From the NCBI RefSeq assembly GCF_020880975.1, contig NZ_JAJIWP010000009.1, forward strand, positions 1 through 51,157: DNA of 51,157 nt, given 5' to 3'. The DNA is from Mucilaginibacter sp. UR6-1. GTDB lineage: Bacteria > Bacteroidota > Bacteroidia > Sphingobacteriales > Sphingobacteriaceae. Numbering within the stretch: the stretch's first letter is position 1; each line of letters begins with the position of its first letter. Of the stretch, positions 1-7,283 are shown one piece after another. A model generated the notes under the pieces. The model had not been told where the DNA came from. It did no database searches and was given only the letters and a program-made list of their open reading frames with translations. Made by a program: the position numbers and the translations under genes.

Positions 1-82
1 CCCTAAAGCCGCCCCCTTCGCTATCCCCGCCGTACCTTTAACCTTCTTTCAAATAACTTCGCTTTATCTATCAAAGCGGCTG

Positions 83-113
83 CAAAGGTACGCCCTTTTC
101 CCGCCTTTCCAAA
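83..113 (-). promoter_or_regulatory. Bacteroidota-type vegetative promoter reading left out of the window
   Basis: On the minus strand a TTTGG element (109-113) is followed after 18 bases by TACCTTTG (83-90). This matches the known Bacteroidota primary-sigma consensus, a -33 TTG(TTTG) and a -7 TAnnTTTG about 19 bases apart. It points away from the SDR gene, so it would serve a gene or RNA left of the window. The C/G-rich leader (1-82) has no readable start codon context, so the transcribed product is unknown. Confidence 0.55.
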
Positions 114-305
114 TCCTGTACCGCTTTTTATTACCATAACCCCTTAAACCCCCTGTACCTCAAGGAGAAAAAATATCAAAATAAACCAAACATTATGAAG
201 ATGACGAACATATTATTCGGAATTGCATATAGATATGTATACTACATTAAAAAAGCACTCCCAATTTATAAGAACAATCTTTAAACACTACGGGTTATAT
301 GCTAT

Positions 306-1262
306 ATGGAAAGAAAAGTGGTAGTAATAACCGGCGCCTCAAGTGGTGTTGGCGCGGCAGCGGCGTTGGAGTTTGCTCAATACAATAACCGATTGGTGTT
401 AGCGGCCCGAAATGAACACGCACTTGAAAAGGTAGCGGCAGAATGCCGCGAGTTAGGTTCGGAAGTATTGGTTGTGATTACTGATGTTACGGATAGCAAA
501 GCGGTGATCAATCTGGCCAATGTCGCTAACGACTATTACGGCCGGGTTGATGTATGGATCAACAACGCCGGGGTTTTAGGTGCCGGAAATTTTGAAACAA
601 CTCCTATGGACACCCACGAACAGATCATCAGGACAAATTTATTAGGTTATATGCACGGCGCACATGCCATACTGCCAATATATAAGGCAAAAGGTAAAGG
701 CATCATCATCAACAATATATCAATAGGTGGTTTTTTACCCGTACCTTATGGCGCAGGTTATACTGCCAGCAAGTTTGGGTTACGCGGTTTTTCTGAATCT
801 TTAAAATCAGAGCTCAAAGCATGGCCCGGCATTCATGTGTGCGACCTGTTCCCTGCTTTTTTAGATACCCCGGGAATATATCACGCGGCAAACTACACCG
901 GCAAGGAGCTAAAACCGGCCCCTCCTGTATATGATCCTGTAAGGGTAGCAAGGGCTATGGTTCAACTAAGTATTCATCCAAAATCAAATACTTACGTTGG
1001 TAGCGCATCGTTGTTACTAAAATTCGCTCATGCGATAGCGCCTGAAACTACTACTAATATTACCGGATGGGTAATGAGGCGCTATTTTAAAACAGCGACA
1101 GATATAGCCTTAACTGATGGTAATACATACAATACAGTTGATTTTGGCACAGGCGTGCATGGTGGCTTTAACCTGCCAATTGCGCCTAAGCAAAAACGAA
1201 ATTTAATTGCCGGATCGGTGCTGGCGGGCTTTGCTGCAACATGGCTGCTGCTGCGTAAATAA
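306..1262 (+). CDS. SDR family NAD(P)-dependent oxidoreductase with C-terminal membrane anchor
   Basis: This 318-residue protein is a classical short-chain dehydrogenase. It has the Rossmann dinucleotide motif TGASSGVG near residue 9, the NNAG motif near residue 86 and the catalytic YTASK (YxxxK) near residue 151. It is longer than the usual 250 residues: the extra C-terminal part ends in a hydrophobic helix (AGSVLAGFAATWLLL) followed by RK, which suggests tail anchoring in the inner membrane. Substrate cannot be told from sequence. The ATG at 306 gives the Rossmann motif at the normal distance from the N terminus. The gene stands alone and converges on the cold-shock gene downstream, with an inverted repeat between them. 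Confidence 0.88.
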   Translation: MERKVVVITGASSGVGAAAALEFAQYNNRLVLAARNEHALEKVAAECRELGSEVLVVITDVTDSKAVINLANVANDYYGRVDVWINNAGVLGAGNFETTPMDTHEQIIRTNLLGYMHGAHAILPIYKAKGKGIIINNISIGGFLPVPYGAGYTASKFGLRGFSESLKSELKAWPGIHVCDLFPAFLDTPGIYHAANYTGKELKPAPPVYDPVRVARAMVQLSIHPKSNTYVGSASLLLKFAHAIAPETTTNITGWVMRRYFKTATDIALTDGNTYNTVDFGTGVHGGFNLPIAPKQKRNLIAGSVLAGFAATWLLLRK

Positions 1263-1341
1263 TAATACTTAAAAAGTATTAGTAAGGATAACCAATACGT
1301 ATAGTGGCCAAAAGCAACTATAACACATAGGTATTTATTTT

Positions 1342-1386
1342 AATATTGATCATCTTCGGGTGTAATCATCTGAGATGATCAATATT
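1342..1386. terminator. 14-bp perfect inverted repeat between convergent genes, probable bidirectional terminator
   Basis: AATATTGATCATCT (1342-1355) is exactly repeated inverted at 1373-1386, with a 17-base loop. It lies midway between the convergent ends of the SDR gene (1262) and the cold-shock gene (1448). Neither side has a clean U-tract, although the minus-strand exit is A/T rich. A transcription end hairpin is the simplest reading; a protein operator is less likely because no promoter points at it. Confidence 0.5.
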
Positions 1387-1447
1387 ACAATAACTATAGG
1401 GCAAGGCTACAATTCAGCCAGATAGTATATTGACAACAGCGATAATT

Positions 1448-1900
1448 TTATACCGCTTTTTTTACTTTGATTGCATTAAGGCCTTTTTGCCCTTGCTCAA
1501 CCTCAAAAGTAACTTTGTCGTTCTCTTTTATTTGCTCAAGTATGCCGTTTATGTGTACAAAGATGCTTTCCTGGGTTTGCAGGTCTTTAATAAAACCATA
1601 ACCTTTTGAATCGTTAAAAAAAGCAACCTTGCCTGTTCTTACAACCTCAACAGGTATATCTTCCTGCCTTGCTACCCCTATCTGTATATTTTCTGCCAAT
1701 ACAGCTTTACGTTTACCCGGTATTTGTGGCGTAGAGGTAATGTTACCATTCTCATCTACATAAGCCATCATATCATCTAAACCCTGGCCTTTAACAGCAT
1801 TTGCCTTACGCTCTTCAGCTTTTTCTCTTTTATCCTGCTGTTTTCTGAGCTTTTTCTTTTCTCGTTCTTTTTTATTGAATGTTTCTGTGGATCTACCCAT
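1448..1900 (-). CDS. Cold-shock-domain protein with charged N-terminal extension
   Basis: The C-terminal ~65 of 150 residues form a cold-shock domain: RTGKVAFFNDSKGYGFI carries the RNP1-type motif KGYGFI and IFVHI is the RNP2-type motif, both single-strand nucleic-acid binding. The first ~45 residues are almost entirely Lys, Arg and Glu (KKEREKKKLRKQQDKREK), likely a helical or disordered RNA-binding tail. A linker of about 40 residues joins the two. The family acts as an RNA chaperone; this extended form is common in Bacteroidota but its role is less defined. It is followed on the same strand (to its right, upstream) by a compact CspA-like gene with its own terminator, so the two are probably separate transcripts. 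Confidence 0.88.
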   Translation of the reverse strand: MGRSTETFNKKEREKKKLRKQQDKREKAEERKANAVKGQGLDDMMAYVDENGNITSTPQIPGKRKAVLAENIQIGVARQEDIPVEVVRTGKVAFFNDSKGYGFIKDLQTQESIFVHINGILEQIKENDKVTFEVEQGQKGLNAIKVKKAV

Positions 1901-1969
1901 GTTTTGTTTTATGTGTTACATTAAACTTTTATACTTAAAAGTTTCTTAATTAACTCTTTTTTATAGAAT

Positions 1970-2001
1970 AAAAAAAGCATTCTCCCTACTAAGGAGAATG
2001 C
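1970..2001 (-). terminator. Intrinsic terminator of the small cold-shock gene
   Basis: On the minus strand a 9-bp perfect stem GGCATTCTCC-type (1977-1985 with 1993-2001, 7-base loop) is followed directly by seven T residues. It sits 22 bases after the stop codon of the 63-residue cold-shock protein, a textbook Rho-independent terminator. Confidence 0.88.
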
Positions 2002-2022
2002 CATACAATAATTTATAGTGTG

Positions 2023-2214
2023 TTAAGCTACTTTTACATTAATTGCATTAGGTCCTTTACGACCTTCTTCAACCTCGTAATTAACTACATCGTTTTCACG
2101 GATGTTGTCAATAAGGCCTGTAGTATGAACAAAGATCTCGCTACCACCGTTACTTGGAGTGATAAATCCGAAACCTTTAGTTTCATTAAAAAATTTTACT
2201 GTTCCTTGTTGCAT
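2023..2214 (-). CDS. CspA-family cold-shock protein
   Basis: This 63-residue protein is a complete single cold-shock domain. It begins QQGTVKFFNETKGFGFITP, with the KGFGFI RNP1 motif, and carries EIFVHTTGL as RNP2. The family binds single-stranded RNA and DNA, melts secondary structure and aids translation and growth at low temperature. The length is slightly under the 66-70 residues usual for E. coli CspA, normal for Bacteroidota. An A/T-rich leader of about 110 bases lies upstream. It sits next to a second, larger cold-shock-domain gene on the same strand but is separated from it by its own strong terminator. Confidence 0.95.
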   Translation of the reverse strand: MQQGTVKFFNETKGFGFITPSNGGSEIFVHTTGLIDNIRENDVVNYEVEEGRKGPNAINVKVA

Positions 2215-2332
2215 TATATTTTATTTTGATAAGTCCACAAGGTACGCATAATAAATGGTTTATTTTCCTTTTGGTAAAAAAATAAAAAATATAGTTAAAT
2301 AAAAACAGACTATTATGACAAATATAGCAATC

Positions 2333-3562
2333 CTAAAAAGCTTCGCCAAGGTTAAGCAAAATTGCGCTGTAACCTTTACTAAAGCCATAATCAATACCTA
2401 TATTAGTACCTGTAGCCTTATTGAATTTAATGCGCAAACCTGTACCTGCCGCCGGATGCCATGACCTTAACAATGAGCCCGACCCGCTTACCGTATTAAC
2501 ATTTGCAAATAAAACAAAACCCAGCAAGCCGTTATTGGTAATATCTCTGCGGTACTCACTCTCAAAGTACAGCAAACTTTTACCGCGATAACGGTTTTGA
2601 TCAATACCACGGGCTGAACGGTTGTTTGGATCCCAGCCTGTGCTTGGCAAATCAAGATAAGGTGTACCCTCGCTTAACGTTGTCCAGAAATACGACCAGA
2701 ATGCCAGCGTATTTTGCTGATTTGGCCTGGCAGGGTTAAGCGATACATACTTGCGCACATCAAGGTATAAGGATTGCCAGTTATTATTACTGCCCAAAAA
2801 CGTTGGATTAACACGGTATATGATATTAGCATACGAGCCCGGTAACGGGTTTACTGTATTATTACGTGTATCATACAATAAATTCAAACTCAAGCCTGAT
2901 GAAAATGAATTACGGTCGGTACCGTAACTATAACCGGTAAAATCTTTCAGGCTAACATCAGGGTTATCACTTTTAACATTAATACGGTAATCAAGGTTAT
3001 ACCCTAACCCGGCAAATAAATAAGGCTTAATGCGTTTAAGCGCGCTTTGGTAAAAGCGGATATATTTATAGTCGACAAGGGTTTTGTTATCCTCTTCGTT
3101 TCTGCTGCCTAAGCCCCAGGTGTATTGCGGGTATACTAAAAAGCGCGTATCACCCTGTATTGTCCATTTATTACCGGGCAACCAAATACTGGTGCGCAAA
3201 GGCAGGCCAAAACGGCTTTTCAAATTCCAGTAAGGCGCAAACACCGCGGTTGAAAGGCTGGTGTTTGAGCGTGGCCCCAGATACATACCGGCAGTTGTAC
3301 TGGTAATCAGTGCCCGGCCGCTACCGCCCGGTACTGTGGTACCAAATGGCAGAAAAGAAAAGAAAACCTTTTTCTCGCGTGATGAGGTATCTACCGTATT
3401 CTTCTTTTTAATGCTGAATAAGCCTTTTGCTACATCGATAAGATCCGTTTGCCGCGCAGTATCCTTTTTTGTAGCATTTTGCGGGATAATGGTTGGGGCA
3501 TTTTGAGCTAACAATTTAACAGGCAGCAGGCAGCAAATCAGTATATAATATTTTATTGACAT
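2333..3562 (-). CDS. BamA/TamA-family outer-membrane beta-barrel protein
   Basis: The 409-residue protein starts with a signal peptide (YYILICCLLPVKLLAQ). Alternating hydrophobic strands rich in Tyr and aromatic residues run to a C-terminal Phe (ILLNLGEAF), the signature of an outer-membrane barrel handled by the BAM complex. The segment LNLLYDTRNNTVNPLPGSYANI resembles the conserved bacterial surface antigen (Omp85 C-terminal) motif. No POTRA repeats are apparent in the ~80 residues before the barrel, so this is a barrel-only member rather than BamA itself. Function is not known for this class; lipid or small-molecule export and enzyme anchoring have been proposed. It is monocistronic. Confidence 0.78.
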   Translation of the reverse strand: MSIKYYILICCLLPVKLLAQNAPTIIPQNATKKDTARQTDLIDVAKGLFSIKKKNTVDTSSREKKVFFSFLPFGTTVPGGSGRALITSTTAGMYLGPRSNTSLSTAVFAPYWNLKSRFGLPLRTSIWLPGNKWTIQGDTRFLVYPQYTWGLGSRNEEDNKTLVDYKYIRFYQSALKRIKPYLFAGLGYNLDYRINVKSDNPDVSLKDFTGYSYGTDRNSFSSGLSLNLLYDTRNNTVNPLPGSYANIIYRVNPTFLGSNNNWQSLYLDVRKYVSLNPARPNQQNTLAFWSYFWTTLSEGTPYLDLPSTGWDPNNRSARGIDQNRYRGKSLLYFESEYRRDITNNGLLGFVLFANVNTVSGSGSLLRSWHPAAGTGLRIKFNKATGTNIGIDYGFSKGYSAILLNLGEAF

Positions 3563-3868
3563 GTAATTGTATTAACAAAACTGTAACTGAAATACATTCA
3601 ATAACATAATTAGTTTTACTTTACTTAAACCTTACATTAAGATGTATGAGATATAATTAAATACCTGTTTGCTTTTTTAATAAGATATATAGATTTTAAC
3701 CTAATAATTATTAATGTTGAATATATATTAAGATATAATTAGGTTATCCGACTATTAAGCTTATCTTTATAAAAACCACCTCTCACGCACACTACCTTCT
3801 ACTTAGACTTTACTTGTTTAGCACACCTGGTAATTTTTAAGCTTTACGCTATAATTATTATCAAGCAC
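3563..3868. other. Gene-free A/T-rich divergent intergenic region
   Basis: This 306-base gap separates the outer-membrane barrel gene (leftward) from the small plus-strand ORFs. It is very A/T rich and contains a 9-bp inverted repeat TAACCTAAT / ATTAGGTTA (3697-3705 and 3738-3746) with a 32-base spacer. I see no exact TAnnTTTG promoter on either strand, no RNA gene and no further ORF. Confidence 0.4.
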
Positions 3869-4051
3869 ATGAAAAAGTCCTACCATAAACATTATTGCTT
3901 TCATAAAACGTCTACAGTAGTTAAAGAAGCATCTGTTACAGGTCTGAAGCCAGCCTCAAACTTAAACTCCAATGAGTTACCGTACCAGCAACTGCACAAT
4001 ACCGCCCGGAAGATAATATATCGTATTCAACCTGATTCTTACCTAAAGTAG
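3869..4051 (+). CDS. Possible small hypothetical protein (60 aa)
   Basis: An open frame of 60 codons starts MKKSYHKHYCFHK and has no recognisable domain, signal peptide or membrane segment. There is no Shine-Dalgarno sequence, but these are uncommon in this phylum. It is followed 47 bases later by a short lysine-rich ORF and a 108-codon ORF on the same strand. The composition (His, Lys, Ser, Asn rich) is compatible with coding but equally with chance. Confidence 0.25.
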   Translation: MKKSYHKHYCFHKTSTVVKEASVTGLKPASNLNSNELPYQQLHNTARKIIYRIQPDSYLK

Positions 4052-4098
4052 CATCCTGATGCCTGAAAGAGAAATAAACATTAAATAAAACAAATAAT

Positions 4099-4230
4099 AT
4101 GAGTAAAGATAAAGGTGGTAAAAACATCAAGAAAGCGCCGGCTGCCAACGGCAAAAAAGCAAATTCTGAATATCAGAATGAAAAGACAACGGTTTCAAAA
4201 ATTATACCCATACCAAGCAAAAAGAAGTAA
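4099..4230 (+). CDS. Small lysine-rich protein (43 aa), translationally coupled to the next gene
   Basis: An ATG at 4099 opens a 43-residue frame beginning MSKDKGGKNIKKAPAANGKK and ending IPIPSKKK. It is strongly basic, with no hydrophobic segment, and is likely disordered. Its stop overlaps the ATG of the following gene in TAATG (4228-4232), an arrangement that favours translational coupling and argues for real coding. Short KxxKxxKxPA proteins of this style occur in Bacteroidota from memory, without assigned function. Confidence 0.6.
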   Translation: MSKDKGGKNIKKAPAANGKKANSEYQNEKTTVSKIIPIPSKKK

Positions 4231-4556
4231 TGATAAATAACAGTACAATTAATACCCAGGCTAAAATATATCTTTTTGATCTGGATAACTCTGCACGTGA
4301 ACATGGCTTTAAGCAAAATGAAGACTGGAAATTAACAAAAGCCACCATTGAGGAAAAGGCGGAAATTGAGAAAAAATATCTCCTGACCGTATCAACCAAA
4401 GTTTTACCTGATGTTTTGCCTGAACTATTCAACATCATTCAAGCCCGCCTTAATACTTCAAAAGGTAATTCAACAACTGCGGCAGAAACTAATAACCCTT
4501 TTGATAAAGATCAAACCTATCTTGTAGCTTTTAACCCCGACAGGTTGAAACATTGA
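4230..4556 (+). CDS. Hypothetical protein (108 aa)
   Basis: The protein is soluble and mixed-charge, with no signal peptide. Residues 25-60 (KLTKATIEEKAEIEKKYLLTV) look helical, followed by a short amphipathic stretch (LPDVLPELFNIIQARL) and a polar C terminus. I do not recognise the family. Its start codon overlaps the stop of the 43-residue lysine-rich protein, so the two are probably co-translated and may act together. It converges on the histidine kinase gene with a 54-base gap. Confidence 0.6.
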   Translation: MINNSTINTQAKIYLFDLDNSAREHGFKQNEDWKLTKATIEEKAEIEKKYLLTVSTKVLPDVLPELFNIIQARLNTSKGNSTTAAETNNPFDKDQTYLVAFNPDRLKH

Positions 4557-4610
4557 TAAACTATAATAAGATGCTTAGGATGGCTCGAAACAAAAACATA
4601 CCCGGCTATT

Positions 4611-5909
4611 TTAAGCATAGCTTATTTTAAAAACTGTTTTATCATCCGTGGTTTTTAACGAAAAGTCAAACCCATGATTAAGCATTACCTCCCTAACCAA
4701 AGTAAGGCCTATGCCCTGCCCATCCTTTTTGGTGCTGTAAAATGGTGAAAACAACTGGTTACTTTGCTCCTCGCTAATACCTTTACCATCATCAGTAATG
4801 GTAAGCGTACGGGCTTGCTCATTAATTATAAATTGTATAATCCCGCTCACCTCAATAGCTTCAAGCGCGTTTTTTACGATATTGATGAGCGCCTGTTCAA
4901 ACTGTTCAATATCTAAAATAACTATTACCGGTTTTACGGGTGGCATAAATATTAACTGCACCTGTTGTTCATCGGCCCGTATCTGCATCAGCTCTATAAT
5001 AGCATTGATCAGCACTTGCAGTTCAACCGGTTTTTTGTTGGCGGGCGGCAGTTTTACCAGGTCGGCAAAGTTGCGCATAAAGTGGTTTAGGTTTTGGTTA
5101 CGATCATACGCCACCTGCAAGGCGTTATGCAGCAAGTGTTCTGTTTTACCCTCCCACAGCCTACCGGCATTAAGAGTTGATTGTAATATGGAATTAACCG
5201 GCCCTATGGTATTGTTAACCTCGTGTGCCATCATACGGATCACTTTACCATAGGTATTTTTTTCAGCGGCCAGTATTTCACTGGTCAACTCCTCTATCAT
5301 AATATAGCCGCGTTGAAATCCCCTGTCAATAAAATATGATTTTTGCAGCTTATAAGTATTAATGCCGTCGGTTTTTAAAGTTAATGTGCCGCCCGCTTTA
5401 AGGGAAGCGGCCTGCATAAGCATCGCATTTTGTATATGCCCTATACTTTTCCCCGTAAGTTCTTTCTCTGTAAGTGATAAAATATTTTGTGCCTTAGGGT
5501 TTACCTGGCGTATGTTGTTGTCATGATCAAGTATCACAATACCTGTGGGTGATGTATGGATCAACTTCTCTAAAAAAAAATGCTGCTCTTCCTGCCGGGT
5601 ACGCTCATACCTTAATTCATCTATCATTTGGTTATATACGCTGATGAGTTCATCTACCTCATGCTTGCCGGTAGGCAAAAACTTAACGTTGAACTCCCTG
5701 TCTTTAATAACCTCTATGCCCTGTATAAGCATTTTTATCGGGCTGATAAGCTGCCTGTATAAGCTGATAGATATGACCACAGAGATAATGACAAATACCT
5801 CAGATACGATGAAGTAAATACGGTTTTTATCAAAAATATAAAAGGAAAGCATCAGCGCGAGTAGATGCAGTATAACCACAAAAAGAATGTACTTAGTCCT
5901 CAGCTTCAT
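4611..5909 (-). CDS. Sensor histidine kinase, NtrB/NtrY type
   Basis: Residue order: two membrane helices (about 7-25 and 32-50) with almost no periplasmic loop, a HAMP-like linker, a PAS domain (about 110-215, SPTGIVILDHDNNIRQVN), a dimerisation/phosphoacceptor segment MMAHEVNNTIGP with the phospho-His near residue 229, and a HATPase with an N box, DDGKGI G1 box and GQGIGLTLV G2 box. The near absence of a periplasmic sensor suggests it reads a membrane or cytoplasmic signal. The frame is open from 5951, but ATG 5909 is chosen because it directly precedes the first membrane helix; it overlaps the response regulator gene by 17 bases, implying coupled translation. Partner: the adjacent sigma-54 response regulator. 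Confidence 0.92.
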   Translation of the reverse strand: MKLRTKYILFVVILHLLALMLSFYIFDKNRIYFIVSEVFVIISVVISISLYRQLISPIKMLIQGIEVIKDREFNVKFLPTGKHEVDELISVYNQMIDELRYERTRQEEQHFFLEKLIHTSPTGIVILDHDNNIRQVNPKAQNILSLTEKELTGKSIGHIQNAMLMQAASLKAGGTLTLKTDGINTYKLQKSYFIDRGFQRGYIMIEELTSEILAAEKNTYGKVIRMMAHEVNNTIGPVNSILQSTLNAGRLWEGKTEHLLHNALQVAYDRNQNLNHFMRNFADLVKLPPANKKPVELQVLINAIIELMQIRADEQQVQLIFMPPVKPVIVILDIEQFEQALINIVKNALEAIEVSGIIQFIINEQARTLTITDDGKGISEEQSNQLFSPFYSTKKDGQGIGLTLVREVMLNHGFDFSLKTTDDKTVFKISYA

Positions 5910-7266
5910 CGTAAGGTATTTCAAATTTATCGAGCCGCCTGTACAAGGCACTGCGGGTTAAACCAAGTGCCACGGCAGCCTTGCTTACCTTGTTACGATG
6001 GAAAGCCATGGCCCTTTTTATCATTTCTATCTCCATCTCCTCAAGCGTAACTGTACCCACCCGCGGCCATTGGCCATTACTGCTGGTAACAGGCGCGGGT
6101 TCGAGCTGAGATCGGAAGTCTTCAATCTCCAGCACATCCTTTTTAGATACCAGTATGGAACGTTCTACCAGGTTTTTTAGCTGGCGGATATTGCCCGGCA
6201 AAGGCAATTGCTGCAGCCACTTCATCGCGTTTTTAGATATCGTTAAACCCGGGCGATTGTAGATCTGCTTTAAATTGTTCATAAAAAACTCTACTAAAAG
6301 CGGTATGTCCTTCGGCCTGTCGCGCAGGGGCGGCAAGGTTACCACTATCAGGTTTATGCGGTACAGCAAATCCTCCCTAAAGGTACCATTGGCCGCCATT
6401 GCTACCAGGTTTTTGTTAGTGGCGCAAACTACGCGTACATCTACTGTTTTGGTACGGCTGCTGCCTAAAACCTCGTAAGTACGATCCTGCAAAACGCGTA
6501 ATAGTTTAACCTGGCTTCCCGGGTCAAGCTCACCTATCTCGTCAAGGTATATAGTACCTTTGTTAGCCAGTTCAAACCTGCCGGTTCTGTCAAAACGGGC
6601 ATCGGTAAATGCGCCGCGCACATGGCCAAACATTTCGCTTTCAAACAACGATGTAGAAATACCGCCAAGGTTTACCTTGATAAATGGCTTATGCCGCCGC
6701 CCGCTGTTTTGGTGTACGGCCTCGGCTATCAGTTCTTTACCCGTCCCGCTTTCGCCCATAATAAGTACAGATGCATCTGTAGACGCTACGCGGCCTATGG
6801 TTTCCAGTATTTGCAGCATTTGCGGGTCCTCGCCTATTATCTGCTGAAAATTATATTCCTTATCAAGCTGCCTGCGGGTAAGTGATACCGCTGCTTTTTC
6901 GCGCAGATCAAGCAGCGTTTTTACTGATTGCAGCAGGTAGCCGTTCTCCCATGGCTTATTAATAAAATCATTTGCGCCAAGTTTTATCCCCTGCACAGCG
7001 AGGGCTATACTGCCCCAGCCGGTTATCAGGATCACCGGCACCCCGGCATTGACCTGCTTTATTTGCTGCAACAGATCCATCCCTTCCTCCCCGGTGGTGC
7101 TGATGGAAAAATTAAGATCAAGGATAATCAGCCCCGGGGCTTTATGTTTGATGATGTTAAGTGCCTCATCCGGCTTTTCGGTACCGGTAACCGCATAGCC
7201 TTCACTCTGCAACAATAGCTGCAAAGATGTACGAACGGCAACATCATCATCAATAACCAATATCAT
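5893..7266 (-). CDS. Sigma-54-dependent response regulator, NtrC/ZraR type
   Basis: This 457-residue protein has the standard three parts. A receiver domain carries acidic residues DDD at 6-8, phospho-acceptor Asp50 (LIILDL) and Lys104 (NKPW). An AAA+ domain carries Walker A GESGTGKE (171-178), the sigma-54 contact loop GAFTDA (218-223) and Walker B TIYLDE near 240. A Fis-type helix-turn-helix (about 418-450, KVSKAAVALGLTRSALYRRL) binds DNA. It activates RNA polymerase containing sigma-54 on phosphorylation. It lies in an efflux operon whose leader has a sigma-54 promoter and a dyad at the upstream-activator position, so that operon is its likely target. Oddity: GAFTDA instead of the classical GAFTGA. 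Confidence 0.95.
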   Translation of the reverse strand: MILVIDDDVAVRTSLQLLLQSEGYAVTGTEKPDEALNIIKHKAPGLIILDLNFSISTTGEEGMDLLQQIKQVNAGVPVILITGWGSIALAVQGIKLGANDFINKPWENGYLLQSVKTLLDLREKAAVSLTRRQLDKEYNFQQIIGEDPQMLQILETIGRVASTDASVLIMGESGTGKELIAEAVHQNSGRRHKPFIKVNLGGISTSLFESEMFGHVRGAFTDARFDRTGRFELANKGTIYLDEIGELDPGSQVKLLRVLQDRTYEVLGSSRTKTVDVRVVCATNKNLVAMAANGTFREDLLYRINLIVVTLPPLRDRPKDIPLLVEFFMNNLKQIYNRPGLTISKNAMKWLQQLPLPGNIRQLKNLVERSILVSKKDVLEIEDFRSQLEPAPVTSSNGQWPRVGTVTLEEMEIEMIKRAMAFHRNKVSKAAVALGLTRSALYRRLDKFEIPYDEAED

Positions 7267-7283
7267 ACCTCAAAACTAATTTT

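Noticed and set aside
4798..5253. 151-codon plus-strand frame
   Set aside because: Antisense of the histidine kinase catalytic region; Cys/Ser/Ile-rich with no domain.
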